From Posidonia oceanica (lineage: Eukaryota > Streptophyta > Magnoliopsida > Alismatales > Posidoniaceae), in assembly GCA_037176725.1 (NCBI GenBank), contig JAZBRS010000035.1, positions 44,402,001 through 44,466,000 of the forward strand: 64,000 bases of DNA. The letters run 5' to 3'. This document shows positions 34,827-45,393 of this stretch, in pieces (the stretch's first letter is position 1; each line of letters begins with the position of its first letter). Under the pieces are notes generated by a model. That model searched no databases, was not told the DNA's origin, and worked only from the letters and a program-made list of their open reading frames with translations. A program made the position numbers and the translations under genes.

Positions 34827-36497
34827 CTTCCCCTTTTAGCTTAAAATTTCAATTCCCATGCTGTGAGTGTATGTTTGAATGCATGTAATTTTAGTTTACT
34901 CAGTTATATCCCTGTTTTCAACTATCATCTCCTTCCTCTGGTGATGGGTTCATCGACCGTGCGAGGCCATCGGCCAATGAGCATGGCCGGAATAGCAACC
35001 CACCAAGTCTATGTCATGCCATAGTCTCATGACCTCCCGAGCCTCCATCATAAGTCCTAGCTGAGCACCATGGCCTCCCGGCCCTCCAATGGCCGGAGAA
35101 CTCATCAGATTCTAGCACGAGGCAAGTGGAGGTGGGGAGGATGATTTAAATGTCCATTTTTTATAAAACTTGCATGGTTATGTTCGTGGATGTCTACTCT
35201 TGCTTGATGAATGCTTTTTGTTTCGTTTCGATCCGATTTGAATGGATTCTTAACCTGATTGCTCTGTCAGTACATTGGACGCTGAGTCTGGTGCGTCTTA
35301 CGTTGGATGCTACCAAGGCTAGCGTCCAATGTCCTGATGTTGATTTTTGCATATTTACTTTCACAGAAATGTTTATACACTTTATAATGAACCATCCATG
35401 TCACATACAGTCAATTTTGATTTATCCCAATCATGTTTCTATTATAACAACATCTGGATTTAAGATATGCTTTCTTCTCTAAGCTTTTCCTTGAAATCTG
35501 TTTACAGAGTGTAAGACGCCAACTGTTGCAGCGTCTTACATAAGACGCTGTGTTCTATAACGTCCAACACTTCTGTTCAGATTTCTTGTTGAATGCCTTT
35601 TATTAACATTTGAGATCTGATATGTGGTGTTTGCAGTTAGCCTAAATCTATTTCACCTAGGATTTAAACTTTCTACTGGTTTCCTTGGTTTCATTTACTT
35701 AGGGGCTTATTTCACTCATTTGCCAAATTGCCTTGCACCCTAGGCTGTCATCTTTTGAAATAATCTTCGAGAACAGATGTTGAGATGCATGTCATAGTTT
35801 TATATCATATTCCATTTGTTTTCTTGAATTTCATGTGTTAAATGAGATGTCTGTAAGTTTCAGCCAAACTGCAATGATATATCTGAACTTTATGCGTTAG
35901 ACGCAGTAGTCCAGGCATCTAACGTTGGACGCTGTGGATTCCAGCGTCCAACAGTTCCATTAAGCGGAATTTTGATTTTAGCTTTTCAATCTTGATTCTG
36001 GGCATGTATGTTTATGTTTTGACTTCCTAGTCTGATTTGCATGTTTACAGTGGCTCTAAGGCTTTCAACTATTATTTCTTGGCATGTCTTCAAAGGCATT
36101 TAACATATTTTCAAAGGCATATAGCATGTTTTCGTTTGGCATGGCATTATCACCTTAGGGCGTACAGTAAATGGCATCATTGCCTACATTTAGCCACAAA
36201 TGAGCAAAATAGTCCAGAAAGACCGACTCTCTCGGGCACATGGGGGTGCCTAAAACCTTCCCCATGCGTAATAGGAGTCCTTTCTAGATCTCTGGCCCAT
36301 AATGACCTTGTGTCATATCCTTTGCATTTCATTTATTTTACTTGTTTTCTGATTTTCATCGTCTTTCTAGATTCCAAAATAGACTAGGTGGCGACTCCAA
36401 GTTTTGTTTACTTTTCTTCAACCTTCGCCCATTTTTACATCTTTTTTGGCCATGACCAATGATTCGGTTCATCGAGCCGTTCGGTCCCATGGTTACA

Positions 36498-39089
36498 ACG
36501 ACCAAGGGAGCATGAGTTGCGAGCTCAAGAGGGGCTACCGGGGTGTTTGCTAGATAGTTGGGGGATTGGGAATGCTATTGGGGAGGCTGTGATGGCTCTA
36601 GTTGGGGCCTAGCTAGCAGACAAACTGGGGGTTGAGCCTCAGGCTGCATAGTGGGCCGTGCGGTAGAGTGCTCCGGCTTGGCGTCCAGTCGGATCATATG
36701 GATCCCCGACTCGGTGCCGGCAAGTGTTGCAAGGTAGTGGGAGGGGGGAAAGGTTGAGAAATGTCTTGAATGAGATCAGAGGGGTCCACCACGGACGTAG
36801 CAGACCCAAAGGGGAAGATGGAATGCACTCTAGAGGTCCCCGCACCTCCCGGGCTAGAATGCTCCGGCAAGGGTTGGTGGACAATGCTAGGATTTGAGGG
36901 TGCTGACTCTGATGCAGAAGTGGATGCTAGTGGAGGTGTGGATGTGGGTGCTGCCTCCTGTGTGTTGATAGTGGTGACCTTTCGGTCGATCAAGTCCTGA
37001 ACAGCTCCCCGTAGAGTGAAGCAGCTATCCGTCGAGTGCCCCACGACTTGATGGAAGTTGCAGTAAAGATTCGCTTTGTACCAATACGGAAGCGGGTTCG
37101 GCTGTGGGCGAATCTCGAGGAGCCTGAGGAACGACGCTACCTTAGGAAAGACGACACTCAGCGGCTCCACTAGTTGAGTGTAGCGACATTGATTCTGGTA
37201 GGGCGTCTCTGCACTTGGTGTTGTCCTTGCCAGACAGGTGCGGCAGGATAGACCGGTCGGGTGGTGGTTGTGATCTATGGAGTGGGAGGTGCCTTAGGTG
37301 CTGGTGCGTACATTACCTGATTCGGGCAAGGTTGAGCCACCACATGAACGGGCGCAGCAAGGGAGTCGACATATGCAACGGTGGTTCTTGGAGGATCACT
37401 TTTCCTGGAGTGGTTGTTGTTGCTGCCGTTGTTGTTGGTGGTGTTGCTACTGCTGCCACTGTGGCTGTTGTTGGAGGTGGTGGCCTGCTTGGCAAACGTG
37501 GAGAGCGCTGGGAAGTTGCCACTCCACAGGGAGCTCTCCACACGAGTGCCAACCCGAATCAAGGATGCAAAGGTTGTGATGGGCTGAATGCTAAGCAGAG
37601 CCCCAGTGGATGGCTGTGCACGTCGAATAACGATCTCGATAGACTCCTCGTTAGAGGGTTTATCGCGAACCTGCAAGGCGAGGGCGCACCAATGGCCGAC
37701 GTACTCCCCAAACAACTTGTTGGGCTTCTACTTGGTGGCAACAAGGTCCTTGCACTTAGGGACCAGGTCTAGGTTGAAGGAGTATTATTCCAGGAACGCC
37801 TGATAAAGGTCGTTCCAAGTCATAATGGTGGCCAAGTCAAGGGATGTGAACCACTTGAGGGCCAGGCCATTCAGACTCTTTTGGAACAGGCGGATCAGCA
37901 ACCACTCATCAGCCTGAAGCTGAGTGAGATCTCCACAGTACGCCTTCAGGTGGGAAATGGGGTAGTCTCTACCATTATATTTGTCGAAGTCTAGGATGTG
38001 CAATTTCGGTGAGAGCACCGCCTCTGGGAAATAGCAGAGGTCCCGGAACTAGTAGGACTGGCGGTCACCGCCCTACACTTGACGAAGTGCCTTCTCTAGG
38101 TCGCCCATCTTGGTGAGGAGGGCATCTGGAGCAGCTGCCAATGGTAATGGTGTAGCTGGGGCGAGGGGCACATACGTCGAATGGGTTGCACCTAAGTGCT
38201 CCTCTGGGTCCACCATCGCGTCGCTTAGTGATGCAACGTGAGGGCCAGCGTATCCATGCATGGGTGTAGTGTGTGCAGTGGGTGGTAGTATGCATGTTGG
38301 GGAAGAAACATGCTAATGCATAGGGTAGGGGTAGGTGGAATGCTGTGTGGTGAGTGGTGCAGAGTGCGGGAGCAACAGCTGCTACACTGGCATGGTGCCG
38401 GGCAGTGGACTAGAGGGGTACTGCGCTCCAACCAACCCGAGGGGCTGGCCACCATGTGGCAGAGTTACATGTTGTGCAGTGAGTGGTGTGAATGCAGAAG
38501 GCAGCGGCTGCGCCCCCATCGTTGGAGCAGTGAGTAGCTGAGGCGACGGTTGGGGCGGGGGTGTAGTGGGGAAAGCCTGAAAGGTAGGAGTAGGGTGCAG
38601 AGGAACCTCAAGAGTAGAGGGAGCCAAAGGGGGGTGAGTAGATAGAGCCATACCCTGGAATACCTGGGCAAGCTTCATCAGACGTTGGCACTGCACGTCA
38701 GGAGGCCCATTAGTGGGAATGCTGAAGTGCAATGCTGGCGAACGATTAGATCCAAGAGTCAAGGACGCAGACTGTCCGGAAGGCAGGGATCCTATGGCTG
38801 AAGTCGCCACAGCAAAAGGGGTGTCAAAAGTGACTTAGCCTTGAGAAAGAGGGGTCAGAGGCACCATAGGAGTGGGAGTGGTGGTCACCAAGACGGACTC
38901 GGTGACAGGATCCAGAGTGGGAAAGGTCTGCCAATGTTCCGTAGAATATAGGGGTGCCCCCTGCACCAGACGGGGAAGCACTGGTGCCACAAGGGGCATA
39001 GAGGGAGTCAAAGCGAGAGTCGGAGGGATCGAGGTGGAAATCCCCTCCGGGGCAACAGAAAACTGGGGCTCACCAGCGAACTGGGCCAT
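36498..39089 (-). pseudogene. gag pseudogene of element G
   Basis: Minus-strand gag with ATG at 39089 (MAQFAGEPQF...), the same N-terminus as A, H and J. The order is the N-terminal P/T-rich part (to 38835, first stop after PLTPLSQG), the QCQRLMKLAQVFQGMAL segment (about 38700-38630), GGVMVDPEEHLGATHS (about 38220-38170), capsid core (about 38050-37800), the RPPSNEESIEIVI-like segment (about 37670), an N/T/G-rich linker (about 37500-37390) and a CNFHQVVGHSTDSC zinc-knuckle-like motif (about 37060). The last part (PSDLIQDISQPFP) precedes the insertion of E at 36497. Several stops and frame changes make it non-functional. Its pol is on the far side of E, outside the window. Confidence 0.87.
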
Positions 39090-40286
39090 AGCTGACCGAG
39101 AGTGAGTGAGAATAGGACTGCGATGGAAAATAAGAGGACGAGTCCTAGGACGAGCTATCGTCGCAAAGTCGGACAGCTTGGGAGAGGGTGGTCGAAAAAG
39201 GGTGTCGCAACAGGGGCGTCAGTGAAAGAAAAAGCTCATGCTCCTGCATGGGAACTCGCTCACTGACCTGTATGACAGACAAGGCAAAACAAAAATAGGT
39301 GTTAAAACTCGAAAGTAAAATGCAAATGTTTTTAATTGTGGTATGAATGGCATTTATGCAAATGTATGCTTCTAGCATGCTCTCTCTCACCAATCTAGTG
39401 TGTCCTTGTAGGTTGTCTACTTTGGACTCCCACAAGTGTATGGGTCACCGAATCAGGTCAGAAAAAGTAGGTCCCCGTCTAAATCCTAGCCAAAGCTCAG
39501 GCAGTAACAGGGTGGTTATTTAGGAGCCTCGACCCAACCGAAGCATGGGTTGTACCCTCTACTAACACAGACACGACCCCTGACAAGGGGGGATAGACCA
39601 ACCTACTCACCCTATGCCAAAGCAAGAGACTGGGACAGTCCTTCTCAGACTGGTAGGTGAACTCAGAGATGAGAAGATGCATGCCCTATATGCTCATTCA
39701 TGCAAATATGATTAAAGTTTTTTATCTTGCATGTTTTATTAACTCAAAGGGGGATGAATGTGTGTTTGCATCTCTAGTTCCTCCTAGAATTGTTTTTAGT
39801 TGCCATTTTTAATTATCCATGGGGAAACAATCAGTCTCTAATTGTCCTTAGGCTTAGTGCGAAAAGGGGAAGAAAATCACCCAAACATGGCAAGCAAACA
39901 TCACACATCTTTGCTAACGGCATGCTCATGGTATGTGCTAGTGTCGTGTCACATGATATGTGAAAATGAAAGACAACCAACATATGTAAGCATGGCATGT
40001 GTGTAAGTGAAGTGGCATAGCATATCTATGTAAGACTAAGCCAAACATCAAGCAAAAGGCATGGATCATCATGATAATCAAGCAAGACATGGTAATTTAA
40101 ATGCTGGGATAAGCAAAATGCAAGAAATAAACACGATCATCAGACAAGTATGGTAAATAAAATGCTAAATTGAGCAAAGACATAAATCAATGCGATAAAT
40201 AAACAAGCATGGTGATTAAAAGCTAAGCAAAGCATGATAAGCCACACAAAAGGCAGAAAGGTGAAAACGAAAGCCGGAGTCTAGTA
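39090..40286 (-). other. Leader of element G
   Basis: About 1.2 kb without a credible ORF. It carries the shared leader block (about 39430-39690). On the minus strand TTTTAACAC, a long pyrimidine run and CATACAG|GTCAGTG form a strong splice acceptor (exon from 39267), 178 nt before the gag ATG. The part from 39950 to 40260 is rich in AAGCA/ATGC repeats. Confidence 0.78.
39268..39312 (-). other. Candidate splice acceptor in leader of G
   Basis: Read on the minus strand, TTTTAACACC (branch-like) is followed by about 25 mostly T/C bases and CATACAG|GTCAGTG. Acceptor and donor-like sequence directly adjoin. Confidence 0.5.
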
Positions 40287-40304
40287 TCCCCAGTGGAGTC
40301 GCCA
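40287..40304 (-). other. Primer binding site of element G
   Basis: TGGCGACTCCACTGGGGA on the minus strand, with a 6-nt spacer (GGAAGG) to the LTR end at 40311. One difference from the H/J site. Confidence 0.82.
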
Positions 40305-40310
40305 CCTTCC

Positions 40311-40648
40311 TGTGACCAAATTCCCACCGCTCGGTTGACGACGCGGTTACACGCTTCCATAGCTCGCGTGTGCTGATCGACGTAGAGGGAGGAAGACTCG
40401 GTCAGCGGCGAATCTAGGGAGGAGAACTAGACTCGAAAGCACCAGGAAAACAAGTGAAGAACACAAAGGAAAAGAAAACAAAGACATGGAGTCACCACCT
40501 AATCTATTTAAAATGGAAAGACTAGGAAAACCGTGTAAAGCATGCAAGAAAGCTCATGCAATTTAAAAGATGCCAATCTGATCTAAATGTATACGACACA
40601 AGGTCAACACGGTCAAAAGAAAGGGTAAGGACTCCTGTTACGTGCGGG
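40311..40648 (-). mobile_element. 5' LTR of element G (3'-terminal 338 bp; rest displaced by H)
   Basis: Minus LTR ending ...GGTCACA at 40311. It carries the conserved block start (ACTCCTGTTACGTGCGGG on the plus strand at 40629-40648) and the internal PBS-like sequence with one change (TGGTGACTCC, 40488-40497). Element H is inserted inside the conserved block. GCGGG at 40644-40648 is the expected TSD copy of H. Confidence 0.75.
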
Positions 40649-41811
40649 TGTAGACACCCCATTCTGACAGCCCGGAAGTTGGTGATTTCTCTTGTAGGCT
40701 TGTTTGGACTCTGGGATGGCACTCTTTTTCAGATTAACCCATTTCTACCCCAAAACCAAACCTAACCCCTTAACTAAACCCCAAAGCCTTAACCCAAGCC
40801 TTTTACACCTTTTTAAACCCTTCTAAGCCCAAGCCGAAGCCCATTTCAGCCTTTTGCCTCTTGGGTATGTTGTATGCTGGAATAGGCAACGTCCAACATT
40901 GGACGCGCCCTGTGCAAGCGTCCAACGTTGGACGCCTTCTGCTCTAGCGTCCAACGACTCGATTGCAGCAGCGGCTGCTCCGCCACCTTCGGCTCACCTC
41001 CCGTCTGCTCCACCGCCCCTCTGCAGTTACTACCCGTCCCCTCGTGGACTCCAGGCCATCCACTACCTTCCAAGGCCGAGTTACTCCACTTACTAGCCAT
41101 CTCTTCCTCCCCAGCCCATTTCCCGCTCTCTCTTTTTCTCACTGCCACCACCGTTGATTCCTCTGCCACCAGCACCTTCGGTGCCGCCTTCTGACCAGCC
41201 CACACCCCCTCCTGCCATCCCACGTGCCTTCCACACACTCAGCAACCCTGCCACAGCCCTGTAAAGCCTGCCAATCCCCTCTGCAACCGCTGCCATCTGC
41301 ACCAGAACCCATGCAACCCAACACCAGAACCAGCTCCAAATAGCCATCTTCCCAAGAGAACCAGCACAGCCCTCCTCTCCGCAATTCAACCACACCAGAG
41401 CCCAGAGCAAACACCCACCTTCACACTCGACCCTTCGCTGCCCTCTCCCGTGCCCCCAGCAAGCCAAGCAAGCTCACCGGAGAAGCCCTACCGCCATCTT
41501 TCGTAGCGCTGGTCGTGAGTGCGACACGCCATTCCAGGCCGCAGACAGGTAGGTTCTCGCTTCCCTTAGCTAGTGCACTCATGTAGTAACATGCTAGGAT
41601 AGTTAATACACCTGCACGCCTCCTTGGTTGGCCGGAATTGGCTCGGCCTCCGGCAACGAGGTGGGGAAGATGGGTGGCCTGATGTGGCCATCCATTTCCA
41701 GCTCTAAACACACCGGCGTGTTCGTCTCGACCCCCTCTTGCTTCCTGGATCCTTAGGTTCCAGTTTTGGATCCATTTGGCCACCGTTCTTTGCTGGGAGG
41801 ATCTTTAGTTT

Positions 41812-43180
41812 GTTGGACACCCAGGCTGTGGCGTCCAACGTTGGACGCGGCCATAGCCGGCGTCCAACACCATGTCATGCCATGTTTGCCTTTGCTCTTA
41901 CTTTAAAGTTTGCTGTGCTTTGTTGTGGCTTGCTCTTTGTGAATTCATGCTGCATGCCTTCTTTACATGTTTGCAGATGCTATGCCATGTCTGCCTTTTG
42001 TTTTGATCCTTGCTTAAATCATTTTTGCATGCCTAAAGCCATCTTGCTATCTGCCTGCATGGGATGCCTGGGTGAGCCGTGTCCAACGTTGGACGCTGGT
42101 TCATCCAACGTCCACCATGTTTTCTAGTTCTATTCTGCTGCCATGTTTGCATCTTGTTTCTTTTTGAGATTTATGCTTGATCCATGCTTACTTAGTGATG
42201 CCTGGCCCCTATGGCAACCATGTTTAGACTTCTTAGTCTCCTTTCAAGTTGCATGCCTTTTTTCTTGGATTTTTAACCTTTACTCTTATGCATGCTCTTT
42301 CCTTCTTGCTTCTCATGGATTATATGCTTGCTATGAATGTTTCTTTTTAATCTAGCATGCCATCAGTAGCTTGCATGCATGTTAAGTGGGGTTTTAGAGC
42401 TGAGCTCCCCCTTTTGCAGGTGGGTTTGCATTCTGTAGGTGTTGGACGCTGGGGGCTTCAGCGTCCTATGTTGGACGCTACTGTCACTAGCGTCTAACAT
42501 CCCTGTTCATTTGTTTTGATTTTTTAGCTTGCATGATGCTCTGATCCATTTGTTTGCATGATTCCTGTGTTTATATGCTTGCTTAGCTTTCATTGCAATT
42601 GTTCCTTAGCTTTCTTAAATCATATGCTATTTTTTTATGCAAGTGCTTGGGTGTTGTATGTTGCTGTTCTAGGCGTCCAACGTTGGACGCTGGTTCAGCT
42701 CACGTCCAACGCTCTAGTTGAGCTTCATGCCTGGCACAAGTTGCAGATGTTGTTTTTCTTAGTTTCATATGCATCCTATGCTTGCATGTCTAATTTATGC
42801 CTGCTTACAGTAGCCTGAATGCATGCTTATATTTTTTATTTATCATCTAGATGCTTTTGCCTTGCTGTTCTTTTGGCCTATGTTGGACGCTAGCCTATCT
42901 GGCGTCTAACGTTGGACGCCATGCCCACAGGCGTCCAACACCCTGCTTGTTTCAATTGCTAATTTTAGCTTGCTCCTTGCTCTGAATCTGCTTCTGTTTT
43001 GTTGTCATGTTTGCCCTGCATGTCATGCACCCATTTTGCTGCATTTCTGCATCTGGATCGCATTCATATAGTTAGAATGCATCCCTTTTTGAAAATTGCA
43101 TGTTGTCTGCCTTCAGCAGGTGTTGGACGCCAGCAGTGCCAGCGTCCAATGTTGGACACCGTAGTTGCCAGCGTCCAACG
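41812..43180 (+). repeat. Spaced double-hairpin units in LTR H
   Basis: Six units about 210-360 bp apart; a seventh lies at 40868-40956. A complete unit is about 59 bp: GTTGGACGC, an 11-nt loop, GCGTCCAAC, at once followed by GTTGGACGC, an 11-nt loop and GCGTCCAAC. The junction forms the palindrome GCGTCCAACGTTGGACGC. Loop sequences differ between units while arms are kept. The units at 42079 and 42672 are half units. LTR I holds seven units in matching order. Confidence 0.88.
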
Positions 43181-43299
43181 CTTGTAGTTGGCTAAATGTA
43201 ATTTTAAAATGCTGATTTCACTTTGCTCGTCGTTTTCCGCGTTTTACTACTCCTGATGCGTGCTGCAACCCCCATGCATGCTACCTGACTCCTGTTTTG

Positions 43300-43500
43300 T
43301 TTTTCCGCGTTTTCGCCTCGTTTTCTGCACCTTTGCATCATTTTCCATGCCTTTGCATCATTTTCCGTGCCTTTGCATCGTTTCCCACACTTACACTTCA
43401 TTTTCCGTGCCTTTGCATCGTTTTCCGCACCCTTGCATCATTTTCCGTGCTTTTGCTTCGTTTTTCGCACTTTCGCACCATTTCCCGCACCCGCTTTGGT
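43300..43500 (+). repeat. Tandem repeat of ~24-bp units in LTR H
   Basis: About eight units of CGTTTTCCGTGCCTTTGCAT. It occupies the same place in the LTR as the 90-bp array in J (53750-54720) and the repeats in A and B. Confidence 0.82.
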
Positions 43501-44147
43501 TTATCTCTTGCATGTCGTTGGCATTGCCTGGTTTTCCCTGCAGTTTTGTTTTATCGCCTGCATTTGCATTAGGGCTATGATGCTTACTGCCTAGGAGTTC
43601 TCACGAACCAGGGTTCTCCCAGTTCGGAACACTAGCAGCGCTGCTAAGCACATAGATAGCACGTTTATTTTCCATGCATAGCAATCAGACATTCATTGCA
43701 TTTAAGCATTAGGCAAGCATCGTCCTGCATTAGCGAGCGAGATTGCCTAAGAAAGACCGACTCTCGGACGTATTGGGGGTGCCTAACACCTTCCCTGTTC
43801 GTAATAGGAGTCCTTGCCCTTTCTCTTGGCTCGCAAAGACCTTTCCTTCATCCTAGGCACGAGTCATAGCATAGCATAGCATTCGCATTGTGTTGCATCG
43901 CATCCTTTCCTCTTTGCATCTAGTTTTGCATGTCTTTTCATGCTTGACCCTCGGTTTTCCCTGTCTCCCAATTAATAGACCTGGTGGCGACTCCGATTTG
44001 TCTTATCATTTCTTTTTTCTTCTTTTGCCGGCATTTCCATGTCAAGTTTCTTCCCTCGAATCCTGCCGCATATAGTGAGCCTATTTTGATCGGTGCATGC
44101 GAGCTTTGGCATCGTGCATGGACGATCAGAATTCAGGATTACTACAG

Positions 44148-44165
44148 TGGCGACTCCGCTGGGGA
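44148..44165 (+). other. Primer binding site of element H
   Basis: TGGCGACTCCGCTGGGGA one base after the LTR end. Identical to the PBS of J. Confidence 0.9.
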
Positions 44166-45307
44166 GATGGGAATCGTCAACGGATGCTTCGCTAAGGATT
44201 CCAGACTCTAGCTTTCGTCTTGGCCTTCTCGCCTCTAGCTTTTGTACTTTGCTTGCCTTTTGCTTCTGCTTGCCTTACTTGCTTACCTGTCTGCTTGTTT
44301 ATTTACTTGCTTTATGCCACGATTGCTTGCGCTGCTTTTTTTTTTTCCTGCATCACATGCCTAAATACTTGCTTGGCGCACTATACATGCTTTTTGTGTG
44401 ATATGTGTTTTGTTTTACACAAATACTATGTCACCATGCATGCACATACCATGCATACTTGCTTTTTGATATGATAAGTGTTTTCTTTTCACTATCATGA
44501 CCACATACACTTGCACATACCATGCCCATGCTTTTTGCCCTGCTGTGTGAATTGCTTGCATGCCATGACTTCTTGTTTCTCTCCCATTCGCATATGCCAT
44601 GCCTAGGATAGTAGAAACTTGCTTGCCTTCCTCTTGCTTAATCTAAAAGCCACAATAAAGCAAAGCAATAACATCTAAGCACGACTAGAGCCAAAACTTG
44701 CAATTTTTCCCTTGGTTAAATAAAACACAAGTAAAACGCTTTAAAGCATTCGCATCAGCATTTTAGAAAGCATGCATTCTTCTCATCTGAGTCAACCCAC
44801 TGTCTGAGAAGGATAGTCCCGGCCTCTTGCCCTCAATGCTTTGGCATGGCGCAAGTCAGTCGGTCTCTCCCCCCTTGTCCAAGGGTCGCGTCGGTGCTGT
44901 TGGAGGGTACCACCCATGCTTCTAGCAACGTCGAGGCCTCCAATGCACCACCCATTATACCTAAGCTTTGGTAGGGTCAAGACGGGAACCTTTTTTTCTG
45001 ACCTGGAGTCTGCATAATCCCATTACCCATGAGTACGTCCTAGTAGGTCATCTACTCAGGACATGCATGGTGAGAGAGCGCATATTAGGGCATTCATCTG
45101 CATCATGCCACCCCTAACAACCTTTTTTTGCATCCAACCTCTGACGTGTTTAGTGGTTTTGCAGGTAGGTGCGGGTTCCTTTAGCTAGGATCCTGAGCGT
45201 CCCTCTCTGTCTCTGAGCTGTCTGTCGCCTCCGATAGTAACTCTCCTTAGGTCTTGTACCCCTGCCTTCAGCCGCAGACCCTTTTTTGCATTCGCTCACC
45301 GTCCACT
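44166..45307 (+). other. Leader of element H
   Basis: About 1.1 kb without a credible ORF. The shared leader block lies at about 44765-45060 (CCCCCCTTGTCCAAGGGTCG, then GGAGGGTACCACCC). A CCCTAAC branch-like motif (45112-45118) or CTGAC (45141-45145), a T-rich run and TTTTGCAG|GTAGGT form an acceptor at 45164, 143 nt before the gag ATG. Confidence 0.8.
45108..45170 (+). other. Candidate splice acceptor (acceptor-donor juxtaposition) in leader of H
   Basis: GGTTTTGCAG|GTAGGTGCGG: a 3' splice site joined directly to a 5' splice-site-like GTAGGT. This form is known as a ratchet point in recursive splicing. It could also be a plain acceptor. Confidence 0.45.
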
Positions 45308-45393
45308 ATGGCCCAGCATACCAGCGAGCCCCCTTCCACTTTGGCGTCAGGGGAGATACCGACTTCGGTCTCTCCCTCCCCTGCTTTGGCATC
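45308..45393 (+). pseudogene. gag of element H, 5' fragment
   Basis: ATG at 45308 opens MAQHTSEPPSTLASGEIPTS, the same N-terminus as A, G and J. After 28 codons the frame runs into solo LTR I. It resumes at 48792. The start is supported by the family comparison only. Confidence 0.82.
45389..45393. repeat. TSD of solo LTR I (left copy, GCATC)
   Basis: GCATC is repeated at 48792-48796, on both sides of a TG...CA-bounded LTR inside gag. Confidence 0.9.

Larger units (their letters stand above)
34046..36497 (+). mobile_element. 3' LTR of element E, 2452 bp
   Basis: Starts TGTAGACACCCTGATTTTG after the polypurine tract and ends CCCATGGTTACA. Minus-strand gag of element G begins at once after it; ACGAC at 36498-36502 is the expected TSD copy, with its partner outside the window. 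Features are five double-hairpin units (34324-34380, 34401-34459, 35274-35330, 35511-35569, 35896-35952), a TATA box (34596), a full consensus donor ATAG|GTAAGTG (34818), the conserved block (36200-36310) and the internal PBS-like TGGCGACTCC (36389). It lacks the GTTCGGAAC palindrome block seen in the other families. Confidence 0.88.
40649..44146 (+). mobile_element. 5' LTR of element H, 3498 bp
   Basis: Starts TGTAGACACCCCATTCTGAC and ends GGATTACTACA, one base before the PBS. Within it lie a GC-rich leader (40960-41540) and a donor-like CAG|GTAGGT (41549). Next come seven double-hairpin units (40868-40956, 41812-41870, 42079-42113, 42441-42500, 42672-42710, 42882-42940, 43122-43180). After these come a short tandem repeat (43300-43500), the palindrome block (43575-43660), the conserved block (43735-43865) and the internal PBS-like TGGCGACTCC (43985). 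Open frames in it are low-complexity. Solo LTR I is the same family. Confidence 0.9.

Noticed and set aside
37215..37772. 185-aa plus-strand frame in the gag region of G
   Set aside because: Antisense shadow of the minus-strand gag pseudogene. The V/G/W-rich part is the complement of the Asn/Thr linker.
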